16,726 nt of DNA from Pseudomonas sp. UBA1879 (GTDB lineage: Bacteria > Pseudomonadota > Gammaproteobacteria > Pseudomonadales > Pseudomonadaceae). The stretch lies in the NCBI RefSeq assembly GCF_002338065.1, contig NZ_DDHJ01000018.1:113823-130548 (forward strand), in the 5' to 3' direction. The translations under genes were made by a program, and so were the position numbers. Below the pieces are notes generated by a model. The model did not search any database and had not been told where the DNA came from. It saw only the letters and a program-made list of their open reading frames with translations. Positions 7,733 to 14,901 of this stretch are shown here, piece by piece. The first letter of the stretch is position 1. Each line of letters opens with the position of its first letter.

Positions 7733-8668
7733 TCAGTCCGAGGCTTGCAAGCCTTTCTGTCTCATGACCAGGTTCTTTTCTTTCTTGTATTGCAACGCCA
7801 CTTCCGGCGCCGGACCGCTCTTGCCGGTCTCCATCCACAGGCGCATGCGGCTGGCGTCGGCGAAGTGCGTGTACTTGCCGAAGGCGTCCAGGATCACCAC
7901 TGACACCGGCCGATTGGCCATGCTGGTCAACAGCACCAGGCAGTGCCCGGCCTGGTTGGTGAAGCCGGTCTTGGTCAACTTGATGTCCCAGTTGGATTTA
8001 CGGACCAGGTGATCCGTGTTGCTGAAACCCAGGGTGTAATTGGGTTTACGGAAGGTCACGGTCTTTTCCTGAGTGGTGCTCAGCTCCCGCAGCAGCGGGT
8101 AGTTGCGCGCCGCCAGGGCCAACTTGGTCAGGTCGCGGGCGGTGGACACGTTGAACACCGACAACCCGGTCGGCTCCATGTATACGGTATGGCTCATGCC
8201 CAAGGCCTTGGCCTTGGCGTTCATTGCCTTGATGAACGCCGGGTAGCCGCCCGGATAGCTGTGGGCCAGGCTGGCCGCCGCGCGGTTTTCCGAGGACATC
8301 AACGTGATCAGCAGCATGTCGCGGCGGTTCAATTCACTGCCCAGCTTCACCCGGGAAAACACGCCTTTCATTTCGGCGGTCTGGGAGATGTCGACCTTGA
8401 CCATCTCATCCATGGGCAGCTTGGCGTCGAGAGTGACCATTGCGGTCATCAATTTGGTCACCGACGCGATGGGCACGATCACATCCGGGTTGCTGGAATA
8501 CAGGACCTGGCCGGATTGCAGGTCAGTAATCATGGCGCTGCCGGAAGCCAGATGAAGATTGGCCGGGTCACGATTGAAAGCAGCGGGTTCGTTCGCAAGG
8601 GCACCTGTGGACAGTGCCGCGCCTGCGAAGGTGAAAAGCAGGCCGATGAGAGATGTGCGAATGTTCAA
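7733..8668 (-). CDS. pbpG: D-alanyl-D-alanine endopeptidase PbpG (PBP7 type)
   Basis: A periplasmic low-molecular-weight penicillin-binding protein that cleaves D-Ala-mDAP cross-links in peptidoglycan. Starting at the TTG at 8668 it has 311 residues, with a signal peptide ending near STGALA. The active-site motifs are in order: SVTK (Ser69, Lys72), SEN (126-128) and KTG (233-235). The length is normal for PBP7. The frame also has a TTG at 8674, but the AAGTGAG site ends 8 bases before the TTG at 8668 and only 2 before the other. The start at 8668 also gives the more usual short basic N-terminus. A sigma70-like promoter lies at 8747-8776. It converges on the CorA-like gene with a 33-base gap. 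Confidence 0.93.
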   Translation of the reverse strand: MNIRTSLIGLLFTFAGAALSTGALANEPAAFNRDPANLHLASGSAMITDLQSGQVLYSSNPDVIVPIASVTKLMTAMVTLDAKLPMDEMVKVDISQTAEMKGVFSRVKLGSELNRRDMLLITLMSSENRAAASLAHSYPGGYPAFIKAMNAKAKALGMSHTVYMEPTGLSVFNVSTARDLTKLALAARNYPLLRELSTTQEKTVTFRKPNYTLGFSNTDHLVRKSNWDIKLTKTGFTNQAGHCLVLLTSMANRPVSVVILDAFGKYTHFADASRMRLWMETGKSGPAPEVALQYKKEKNLVMRQKGLQASD

Positions 8669-8746
8669 GAGCAAAGCTCACTTAAAAAGAAATGGAGAGG
8701 GTAAGGAAGGTCGGACTTTTTTCAGGAACGACAACAAGATGGGCGC

Positions 8747-8776
8747 ATTTTAGGAGCATGTTTCTAAGTATGTCGA
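8747..8776 (-). promoter_or_regulatory. Candidate sigma70 promoter of pbpG
   Basis: On the minus strand TCGACA (8776-8771) and TAAAAT (8752-8747) each match the -35 and -10 consensus at five of six positions, with an 18-base spacer. It lies about 80 bases upstream of the preferred pbpG start. It was read by eye only. Confidence 0.4.
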
Positions 8777-8863
8777 TGGCCGGGATAGGACGTTTTGGTA
8801 TTAAAAGCCGCTCGTATGGCATCCGTTCAGGTTAAGAACGTCAAAAGCCTGTATTTGAACGGA

Positions 8864-8914
8864 GGCGTCGATATTCATGGCACTGCGGCGAGTCACGAAT
8901 TAGCATTCGACGCC
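8864..8914. other. Inverted repeat upstream of the two-span protein gene
   Basis: GGCGTCGA (8864-8871) and TCGACGCC (8907-8914) are perfect 8-base inverted repeats separated by 35 bases. They end 38 bases before the start at 8953. They could form a stem in the leader or be half-sites of an operator. The rest of the 284-base gap 8669-8952 holds only the pbpG promoter candidate. Confidence 0.3.
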
Positions 8915-8952
8915 ATCGGTAGTTATCCCTCAAATGACCTAGGAGTTGTGCA

Positions 8953-9513
8953 ATGCCCAAGGGGTTTATCAGCAAGGATTACGCGTCGTTGGTGTTGGGT
9001 GCGGCGATCGTTGCGGTGCTCTTGCTCGTCGCGGGATTTTTCGTACGGCCTTCGGACTGGGCGGGCTGGATTCAGGCCATCGGCTTGATCGTCGGCCTGA
9101 TGCTCGCGGTCGCGGTGCCCGCCATTCAGAAAGGCCAGGACCTGACCCTGCAACGCAGGCAGCTGCGGGATCGAGAAACCGGGTATGCGCGGCGCATGCA
9201 GTACCTGTGCGGGGAGCTCAACGAACTGCTGGCGAGGATTACTGTGAACCTCGTGCATCTGCGGGCCGCAGATCGTCATCGCTTGCAGCGCACGCTGGAG
9301 GATTATCTGCATCGCCTGTTCGAATCCCACAAGCTGGATCATAACGATGATCGCGTGGTGATCGCCCACGAGTTGCGTCTGGTAGCGAATGACATGATCG
9401 AAGAGTTGGAAAGCGGTCGTTCGGACCGGGTCGTATTGGGCGCGCTGGAAAAGCGCCTGCAGAAGCTGGCGCATCGGTGTCAGGTGAATGCGACCCAGGC
9501 CGAGCGGATCTGA
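8953..9513 (+). CDS. Uncharacterised two-span membrane protein with a helical cytoplasmic domain
   Basis: A 186-residue protein that I do not recognise. Two hydrophobic helices (about 12-31 and 38-57) form a hairpin, with both ends probably in the cytoplasm. About 130 mostly helical, highly charged residues follow (many Arg, Leu, Glu and His), including QRRQLRDRETGYARRMQYLC (67-86). The ATG follows TAGGAG at good spacing, so the start is secure. The gene stands alone; a small gene converges on it from the other side of the hairpin at 9555-9584. The layout resembles small membrane-anchored scaffold or sensor proteins, but no domain can be named. Confidence 0.7.
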   Translation: MPKGFISKDYASLVLGAAIVAVLLLVAGFFVRPSDWAGWIQAIGLIVGLMLAVAVPAIQKGQDLTLQRRQLRDRETGYARRMQYLCGELNELLARITVNLVHLRAADRHRLQRTLEDYLHRLFESHKLDHNDDRVVIAHELRLVANDMIEELESGRSDRVVLGALEKRLQKLAHRCQVNATQAERI

Positions 9514-9554
9514 TTTGCCGTGCTGGCGTCAGGCGATTCCCCCACACGCCACGC

Positions 9555-9584
9555 AAAAAAAAGCCCGCATCTAAGAAGCGGGCT
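9555..9584 (-). terminator. Rho-independent terminator of the 60-residue protein gene
   Basis: On the minus strand AGCCCGC (9584-9578), a 9-base loop and GCGGGCT (9568-9562) are followed by eight Ts (9562-9555). This is the clearest terminator in the window. It lies about 50 bases after the stop at 9632 and also faces the end of the convergent gene at 9513. Confidence 0.85.
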
Positions 9585-9631
9585 AAAGGGAAGTGCGGAG
9601 CAACGCACGATTCAGGGAAAACCAATTCGGT

Positions 9632-9814
9632 TCAGCTGTTCAGCTGACGGGTTTCAAATTGCTGGGAAAGGGCTTGGGCCACCGGCAGCGATGGCAGGGG
9701 CCCACTGATCGGTTCGCCGTTCTGGATCAGGTACCAGCACGCCAGCAGGCCGCGTTCGCGAAGCGATGCAGGGACTGCGCTGCCGACTACCGACATGATC
9801 TGAACTTTGGTCAT
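9632..9814 (-). CDS. Small uncharacterised protein, 60 residues
   Basis: The ATG at 9814 is chosen because GATGGAGG stands five bases before it, an excellent ribosome site; the frame runs open to 9874 but has no comparable site there. The 60 residues begin MTKVQIMSVVGSAVPASL and include ACWYLIQNGEPISGP (25-39). There is no clear membrane helix or signal peptide. A strong terminator follows, so this is a complete single-gene unit. I do not recognise the family; the short LIQNGEPISGP stretch looks like a conserved core of small pseudomonad proteins but I cannot name it. Confidence 0.65.
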   Translation of the reverse strand: MTKVQIMSVVGSAVPASLRERGLLACWYLIQNGEPISGPLPSLPVAQALSQQFETRQLNS

Positions 9815-10012
9815 AAGTGCCTCCATCAATCGATGGCGCCACTGTACGGCGCGATGCCGGTCAGCAAAAATCAACCCGCTCGATAGTCGTCATTGATGCG
9901 CGACAGGTCAGGTTTTTGACCGCCGATGCGTCAGAACCGATGACTCGATCCCATTCGCAGCAGACAAAGGCTTCAGAATTCGCCGTCGCAACCAGGCATT
10001 GCACAAACGAAG

Positions 10013-10035
10013 ACCCCGCCGGTTGGGCGGGGTCT
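10013..10035 (-). terminator. Hairpin terminator of the Gly/Pro/Tyr-rich protein gene
   Basis: GACCCCGCC (10013-10021) and GGCGGGGTC (10027-10035) form a nine-pair GC-rich stem with a 5-base loop. On the minus strand the stem is followed by TTCGTTTGTG, a broken T-tract. It lies 54 bases after the stop of the gene at 10089-10451. The bases between it and the small gene at 9814 show nothing else recognisable. Confidence 0.65.
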
Positions 10036-10088
10036 GGTATTCAAAAGGCTGCCGGTGAAAACCAGCAGGGTCGGTCAGCGCATCGCTG

Positions 10089-10451
10089 TTACCAGCGTCC
10101 GCCACCGTGGTAGCCATGGTAGTAGCCCGGTGGTGGGCCGTAGTAGCGAGGCGGGCCGTAATAGCGAGGGCCATAGACGACCGGGCGCTCGACCACATAA
10201 GCCGGCTGGTAATAAACCGGCGGTGGCGGTGGCGGTGGCGGTGCGTAGTACACGGGGGCTGGCGCCGCATAGACAGGCGCCGGTGCTGCGTAGACAGGGC
10301 CCGACGCCACGGCCGCGCCAACCACGCCGCCCACCACTGCGCCGATCACCGCCGCTCCACCCCAGCCTGGACCGCCGCCATGGGCTTCAGCCTGGCCTGC
10401 AAGGGCGAGGGCACCTAACAACAAGGCAACCTTGGGGATGTGACGAATCAT
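10089..10451 (-). CDS. Exported glycine-zipper and Pro/Tyr-rich envelope protein
   Basis: A 120-residue protein with a clear Sec signal peptide (1-23, cleavage after QAEA). A Gly/Ala-rich hydrophobic stretch follows at about 30-50 (GGAAVIGAVVGGVVGAAVA), a glycine-zipper pattern. The second half consists of short repeats: APAPVYA copies, a run of eight prolines, and RYYGPP/GYYHGYHGG units ending GGGRW. No catalytic domain is present. Such proteins are usually found in the envelope, and the zipper suggests membrane association or oligomer formation. The ATG follows GAGGAACAG. The gene is divergent from the sdhL-like gene, has its own terminator, and has a structured leader (10472-10516). The function is unknown. 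Confidence 0.8.
   Translation of the reverse strand: MIRHIPKVALLLGALALAGQAEAHGGGPGWGGAAVIGAVVGGVVGAAVASGPVYAAPAPVYAAPAPVYYAPPPPPPPPVYYQPAYVVERPVVYGPRYYGPPRYYGPPPGYYHGYHGGGRW
10219..10242. repeat. Hexanucleotide repeat GGCGGT x4 inside the proline run
   Basis: Four perfect copies of GGCGGT (plus strand) encode the poly-proline run of the minus-strand gene. Loss or gain of a copy would stay in frame and change the run by two prolines. Confidence 0.8.
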
Positions 10452-10471
10452 GACTGTTCCTCGGTGTTCAG

Positions 10472-10516
10472 TCCCGTTGTCGCGAGCCTGCGTTACGCTC
10501 AGGCACTGCCACGGGA
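10472..10516 (-). other. Nested stem-loop in the leader of the Gly/Pro/Tyr-rich protein gene
   Basis: The outer stem is TCCCGT (10472-10477) with ACGGGA (10511-10516). The inner stem is GCCTG (10486-10490) with CAGGC (10500-10504). It starts 21 bases upstream of the ATG. No T-run follows. It could be a 5' leader fold or part of the promoter region; transcription start is unknown. Confidence 0.3.
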
Positions 10517-10601
10517 TAACTGATCAGACAACGAATTTCAGAAAATCTGCGGAGCCGTTGCGTAAATTTTGTGTAAGGTATTCGGCAATATTTGATGACA
10601 A

Positions 10602-10626
10602 TTGCTTGGGCTAGCGGCGCAAGCAA
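10602..10626. other. Inverted repeat upstream of the shikimate dehydrogenase-like gene
   Basis: TTGCTTG (10602-10608) and CAAGCAA (10620-10626) are perfect inverted repeats with an 11-base spacer, ending 52 bases before the start codon. It is a candidate operator or leader hairpin. Confidence 0.3.
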
Positions 10627-10678
10627 CTGAATTCTACGCCGTTCTTCGTGCGTTCACGAATACCGTTCAGGAGATTTC

Positions 10679-11491
10679 ATGTCAGTCACCGCCAGCAAGG
10701 AAACGCTGTTGTGTATGTCACTCGCCGGGCGTCCTGGGAACTTCGGGGTGCGGTTTCACAACGACCTGTATCAACGCTTGGGCCTCAACTTTTATTACAA
10801 AGCCTTTTCGCCAACTGACTTGGCGGCGGCAATTGCCGGGATGCGCGCGTTGGGCATTCGCGGTTGTGGGGTGTCGATGCCTTTCAAAGAGGCCTGCATC
10901 CCACTGATCGACGAAATGGACCCGTCAGCGGCGGCGATTCAGTCGATCAACACCATCGTCAACACCGACGGGCATTTGAAGGCCTACAACACCGATTACA
11001 TCGCCGTGGCGCAATTGGTCGAAACCCACGCCGTACCGCGTACCCGATTTGTCTTGCGAGGCAGTGGCGGCATGGCCAAGGCCGTGGCCTGTGCGATGCG
11101 CGATGCCGGGTTTACGGATGGCCTGATCGTCGCGCGCAACGAACAGGCGGGGAGGGCGTTGGCGAGGACCTGTGGCTTTGAGTGGCAGCCGGAACTGGGA
11201 GATGAACGTCCGCCACTGTTAGTGAACGTCACGCCACTGGGCATGGCGGGGGATCAAGCGCAGACGCTGGCGTTCGAGCGCTCGGCGATCGAAGCGGCTG
11301 AAACTGCGTTTGACGTGGTCGCAACCCCTGCGCGCACGCCGTTCATTCTGGAGGCCGAAAGACTCGGCAAGCGCCTGATCACGGGCGATCAGGTGGCCGC
11401 GATTCAGGCCCTGGAGCAGTTTGTGCTTTACACCGGCATACGGCCCAGTGATGAAGACTACCAAGCGGCTGCAGCGTTTGCCCGGAGCTGA
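10679..11491 (+). CDS. Shikimate dehydrogenase-like protein (HI0607/SdhL type)
   Basis: A 270-residue cytoplasmic protein with the two-domain shikimate dehydrogenase fold. The catalytic lysine region is VSMPFK (Lys70), SINTIV includes Asn91, YNTDYIA carries Asp106, and the dinucleotide loop is GSGGMA (128-133). The N-terminal substrate site differs from AroE: where AroE has the S-x-S motif, this protein reads MSLAGRPGNFG (13-23). From memory that stretch, LGIRGC and the end PSDEDYQAAAAFAR strongly resemble Haemophilus HI0607, the type member of the SdhL class. That class differs functionally from AroE and has poor activity on shikimate in published assays. AGGAG lies before the ATG. The true substrate is unknown; the main AroE is presumably encoded elsewhere. 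Confidence 0.87.
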   Translation: MSVTASKETLLCMSLAGRPGNFGVRFHNDLYQRLGLNFYYKAFSPTDLAAAIAGMRALGIRGCGVSMPFKEACIPLIDEMDPSAAAIQSINTIVNTDGHLKAYNTDYIAVAQLVETHAVPRTRFVLRGSGGMAKAVACAMRDAGFTDGLIVARNEQAGRALARTCGFEWQPELGDERPPLLVNVTPLGMAGDQAQTLAFERSAIEAAETAFDVVATPARTPFILEAERLGKRLITGDQVAAIQALEQFVLYTGIRPSDEDYQAAAAFARS

Positions 11492-11516
11492 CAGCTGGGT
11501 CACGTATCACACCACA

Positions 11517-11577
11517 CCTGTGGGAGAGTCTACGCTCGCTAGCAAACCGCATTCGCCAGCGAGCCGGCTCCCACAGG
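11517..11577. repeat. Divergent REP pair at the head of the array
   Basis: CCTGTGGGAG (11517-11526) and CTCCCACAGG (11568-11577) are the outer ends of an inverted pair, with GCTCGCT and AGCGAGC as matching inner parts. It shares the GTGGGAG head with the units that follow but has a shorter and different centre. It is followed by the same 42-base linker as the later units. Confidence 0.8.
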
Positions 11578-11619
11578 GGTCATGCATAGGCCATGAAATC
11601 TGCGACCGGCGTCGTATCC

Positions 11620-12231
11620 GTGGGAGCCGGCTTGCTGGCAAATGCAGTGAATCAGTGGCACACAGCCTGTTAGTCCGCCGCATTCGTCAGCAACCGGCTC
11701 CCACAGGGGTCATGCATAGGTCATGAAATCTGCGACCGACGTCGTGTCCGTGGGAGCCGGCTTGCTGGCGAATGCAGTGAATCAGTGGCACACAGCCTGT
11801 TAGTCCGCCGCATTTGTCAGCAACTCGGCGCCGACAAGGGTCATACATAGATCATAAAATCTGCGATCGGCGTCGTATCCGTGGGAGCCGGCTTGCTGGC
11901 GAATGCAGGAATCAGTGGCACACAGGCTGTTAGTCCGCCGCATTTGTCAGCAACCCGGCTCCCACAGGGGTCATGCATAGGCCATGAAATCTGCGACCGG
12001 CGTCGTATCCGTGGGAGCCGGCTTGCTGGCGAATGCGGTGAATCAGTGGCACACAAGCTGTTAGTCCGCGCATTCGTCAGCAACCCGGCTTCCACAGGGG
12101 GAGATGCATAGGTCATGAAATCTGCGACCGGCGTCGTGTCCGTGGGAGCCGGCTTGCTGGCGAATACAGTGAATCAGTGGCACACAGCCTGTTAGTCCGC
12201 CGCATTTGTCAGCAACCCGGTTCCCACGGGG
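11620..12231. repeat. Tandem array of five paired REP units (BIME), period about 130 bp
   Basis: Units begin at 11620, 11750, 11881, 12011 and 12142. Each has a left arm starting GTGGGAGCCGGCTTGCTGGC, a 34-base centre (AGTGAATCAGTGGC...), and an inverted right arm ending CCGGCTCCCAC. About 42 bases of linker (GGTCATGCATAGG...) follow. The fifth unit lacks the linker and stops 18 bases before the yceH stop codon. Each arm pair can fold into a 26-base imperfect stem. Together with the head pair at 11517-11577, this fills the 758-base gap between two convergent genes. No gene is credible inside it. The right arm of the second unit and its linker are the most diverged. Confidence 0.92.
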
Positions 12232-12249
12232 TGACACGTCCACCGCAAG

Positions 12250-12918
12250 TCACCCCTCAAGCTTCGCCAATCGCTCCTCCAGCGCCGCGATCCGTGCTTC
12301 CAACCCTTCGACCCGCTCCACCAGCGCTGAGCCACCACCGCTTGGGCGCTCGGCAGGGGTCTGCCGCGCGGCGAGAATCGCGTCGATGTCCGCCGGATCA
12401 CCCAATGCATGGGTGTAGCGGTCCTCGCGCTGGCCTGGCTGTTTCGGGATCAACACGGCGAAGCCTCGCCCGATCAGGCGTTCCAGTTGATGAACCACCG
12501 CGTCGGTGTCTTCGAAATCGTGCATGCGTTGACTGCGCGTCAGCAGTTCATTGACGGTTTGCGGACCGCGCAGCAGTAACAGGCCGGTCAAAATCACCTG
12601 CGCCGGCACCAGTTCCAGGGTTTTGTCAGCCCGGTGTTCCCAACGATCGGCGCGACTGCCCATGACCAGACGCGTCAGTTGCAGGCCCTCAAGGGCGCGC
12701 AGGCTTTGGCCGACCTGACCGGGGGTTAGGTTCATCACTGGCTCGCGACTGGTCTTCTGATTACACGCCAGCACCAGTGCATTGAGGGTCAGCGGGTAGC
12801 TTTCGGGGTTGGTTGCCTGTTTCTCGATCAGGCAGCCCAAAATGCGTACTTCGGTACTGTTCAGCTGCAGTGTGTCTGCGCTGTCGCGACCGTCATCGGA
12901 ATCCTGCTCGGTGGACAT
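12250..12918 (-). CDS. yceH: DUF480 family protein YceH
   Basis: A cytoplasmic protein of 222 residues with the YceH/DUF480 pattern (PF04337): LNSTEVRILGCLIEKQATNP, then SYPLTLNALVLACNQKTSREPV, two winged-helix-like halves, and a C-terminal coiled coil (about 195-222, ALVERVEGLEARIAALEERL). Its function is not established. The frame is open to 13011, but the ATG at 12918 is chosen because the family begins just before the conserved core and GGGGAAAGGG lies ahead of it. The extra upstream residues look like read-through of the intergenic region. It is divergent from the DUF1993 gene and ends beside the REP array. Confidence 0.9.
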   Translation of the reverse strand: MSTEQDSDDGRDSADTLQLNSTEVRILGCLIEKQATNPESYPLTLNALVLACNQKTSREPVMNLTPGQVGQSLRALEGLQLTRLVMGSRADRWEHRADKTLELVPAQVILTGLLLLRGPQTVNELLTRSQRMHDFEDTDAVVHQLERLIGRGFAVLIPKQPGQREDRYTHALGDPADIDAILAARQTPAERPSGGGSALVERVEGLEARIAALEERLAKLEG

Positions 12919-13037
12919 GGCCCTTTCCCCGCGTGTTGAAAAGGCTATGAGGGTAGGGGCTCGATGAGGTAAAAGACAAGCCGCGTTCGCATGTCCCTCA
13001 TGCCCACTCAATGCGACTCACTCCACCAGGACCTGTC

Positions 13038-13547
13038 ATGACCCTTTCTCTCTACGCCGCTTCCATTCCCGTGTTCAAACAAATGCTCACCGCACTGAGC
13101 GCTGTGCTGGCCAAGGGCGAAGCCCACGCCACCGCGAAAAACATCCAGCCTGACGCACTGCTCCAGGCCCGCCTGTTCCCGGACATGTTTCAACTGGTCC
13201 GTCAGGTGCAGATCGCCGTGGATTTCGCCAAAGGGGCGGGCGCGCGGTTGTCCGGCATCGAGCCACCGAAGTACGAAGACACCGAAACTACCTTCGCTGA
13301 GCTTCAGGCCCTGCTGACCAAAGTGTTGGCGTTTCTCGACACCATCACTCCTGAACAGGTGAACGGTAACGAAGCGCGTGAAATCGTGTTGCGCCCTGGC
13401 ACTGACAAAGAGAAGCGCCTGAGCACCCAGACCTACCTGCTGCACTACTCGCTGCCGCAGTTCTTCTTCCACGTCACCACCGCCTACGACCTGCTGCGTC
13501 ACAACGGTGTGGAAGTGGGCAAGCGCGATTACATGGGCAGCTACTGA
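13038..13547 (+). CDS. DUF1993 family protein
   Basis: A 169-residue soluble, mostly helical protein. It has the DUF1993 pattern: an N-terminal SLYAASIPVFKQMLTALSAVL, the middle LFPDMFQLVRQVQIAVDFAKGA (54-75), and a C-terminal LPQFFFHVTTAYDLLRHNGVEVGKRDYMG. The family belongs to the DinB-like four-helix group, and its function is unknown. AGGA lies about seven bases before the ATG at 13038; the nine extra upstream codons are not supported. It is divergent from yceH across 119 bases and followed by a hairpin at 13590-13620. Confidence 0.87.
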   Translation: MTLSLYAASIPVFKQMLTALSAVLAKGEAHATAKNIQPDALLQARLFPDMFQLVRQVQIAVDFAKGAGARLSGIEPPKYEDTETTFAELQALLTKVLAFLDTITPEQVNGNEAREIVLRPGTDKEKRLSTQTYLLHYSLPQFFFHVTTAYDLLRHNGVEVGKRDYMGSY

Positions 13548-13589
13548 TCCGGGCGCCTGCTCACGCTAACCTGCTGAACCTCTGAAGCA

Positions 13590-13620
13590 TGCCGCCGTCT
13601 GACGTTTTCGGGCGGCGGCA
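13590..13620 (+). terminator. Possible terminator of the DUF1993 gene
   Basis: TGCCGCCG (13590-13597) and CGGCGGCA (13613-13620) form an eight-pair stem. The following CCGTTTCTG has only a short T-run, so termination would be weak. It lies 43 bases after the stop. Confidence 0.45.
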
Positions 13621-13743
13621 CCGTTTCTGTGCGCCCGTCGACCGACCCGGGCGCCGATGTCTGTTACCATCCGCCCCTCACGTTACGCCATCCCGATTGA
13701 CCGCTCCGCAAGGACTGGTCGCTTCGTCGTTTTTGGAGCCTTC

Positions 13744-14901
13744 ATGTTTTTCCCCATTTACCTGTTGTCCGCCGCCGGGTTTACCGTGCTGACCACAGAG
13801 TTCGTCATCGTCGGCCTGTTGCCTGCCATCGCCCGCGACCTGGCGGTGACCATCCCGCAAGCAGGGCTGTTGGTGACTCTGTTCGCCTTCACCGTCGCCT
13901 GCTTCGGTCCGTTCCTGACCGCATACTTTTCGCGCTTCGAGCGCAAACGCCTGTTCATCTCGGTGTTGATCATGTTCGGCGTGGCCAACGTGGTGGCGGC
14001 TTTGGCGCCGAATATCTGGGTGATGGCCGTCGCCCGTTTGATCCCGGCGTTCGGGCTGCCGGTGTTCTGGGCGCTGGCCAGCGAAACGGCGGTGGATATC
14101 GTCGGCCCCGACCATGCAGGTCGGGCGATTGCCAAGATCGGCTTCGGCATCGTCTGCGCCACGGTGTTCGGGATTCCCGTGGGCACGCTGATCTCCGATG
14201 GCTTCGGCTGGCGCAGCGCGTTCGCCGTGCTGGCGGTGATGGCCTTCGCCAAGGCCCTGCTGTTGTTCGTCTACCTGCCCACCAGCCTGCACAAGGATCA
14301 GGTGTCGTTTCGCAGTCAGTTCCGTATCCTGCGCAGTCCTGTCATGCAGGGCCATGTGCTGTTGTCAGTGCTGGTGTTCAGCGGCATGTTCACGGCCTAC
14401 ACCTACCTGGCGGACATGCTCGAACGTCTGGCAGGTTTCAACGGCACGGTGGTGGGGTGGTGCCTGATGGGCTTCGGTGCGGTTGGCCTGTTGGGCAACT
14501 CGCTGGGCGGGCGCCTGGTCGACCGTCACCCGCTGGTCGCCAGCCTGACGTTCTGCACGTTCATGATCGGCGGCATGGTGATGGTCGCGCCGAGCATGCA
14601 TTCTGTGCCGGCCCTGACGCTGTCCCTGACGCTGTGGGGCGTGACCCAGGCCGCGCTGTTTCTGGTGAGTCACGTCCGGCTGATGAAGGCCGCTCCGCAA
14701 GCCCCCGCGTTCGCTGCGTCGCTGAACATCGCCGGGGCCAACCTGGGCATCGGCCTTGGCGCCATTGTCGGCGGACGGGTGATCGACCACCTCGGTCTGG
14801 ACAATCTCGGGTTCGCCGCAGCGGGCATCATTCTGCTGTCGATGCTGCTGGCGCTGCTGCTGATGACCTTCAAACCGCGTGCGGCCAGCTGCGATGCCTA
14901 G
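13744..14901 (+). CDS. MFS transporter, DHA1 (AraJ/YdhP-like) efflux type
   Basis: A 385-residue, 12-span inner-membrane protein. The first span carries TTEFVIVGLLPAIARDL (17-33), characteristic of the DHA1 AraJ/YdhP/NepI branch. Spans 4-5 have the ARLIPAFGLPVFWALA and GIPVGTLISDGFGWR patterns (motif C-like), and GGRLVDRHPL stands in the second half. Proteins of this branch export drugs, sugars or nucleosides; the substrate cannot be told here. The frame is open from 13657, but TTGGAG stands just before the ATG at 13744 and relatives start at the first span. Its TAG overlaps the nhaR stop codon on the other strand. Confidence 0.88.
   Translation: MFFPIYLLSAAGFTVLTTEFVIVGLLPAIARDLAVTIPQAGLLVTLFAFTVACFGPFLTAYFSRFERKRLFISVLIMFGVANVVAALAPNIWVMAVARLIPAFGLPVFWALASETAVDIVGPDHAGRAIAKIGFGIVCATVFGIPVGTLISDGFGWRSAFAVLAVMAFAKALLLFVYLPTSLHKDQVSFRSQFRILRSPVMQGHVLLSVLVFSGMFTAYTYLADMLERLAGFNGTVVGWCLMGFGAVGLLGNSLGGRLVDRHPLVASLTFCTFMIGGMVMVAPSMHSVPALTLSLTLWGVTQAALFLVSHVRLMKAAPQAPAFAASLNIAGANLGIGLGAIVGGRVIDHLGLDNLGFAAAGIILLSMLLALLLMTFKPRAASCDA

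Noticed and set aside
11620..12231. CRISPR array
   Set aside because: The repeat unit is about 130 bases, contains inverted arms, and the linkers are conserved instead of unique; no cas genes are present.
11421..12243. Several short ORFs on both strands inside the repeat array
   Set aside because: They consist of translated repeat units (for example recurring GSRVADKCGG or GSRLAGEC), have no ribosome sites, and change frame with each unit length.
13657..13743. N-terminal extension of the second MFS protein
   Set aside because: The first 29 codons lack a ribosome site and do not fit the family; TTGGAG stands directly before the ATG at 13744.
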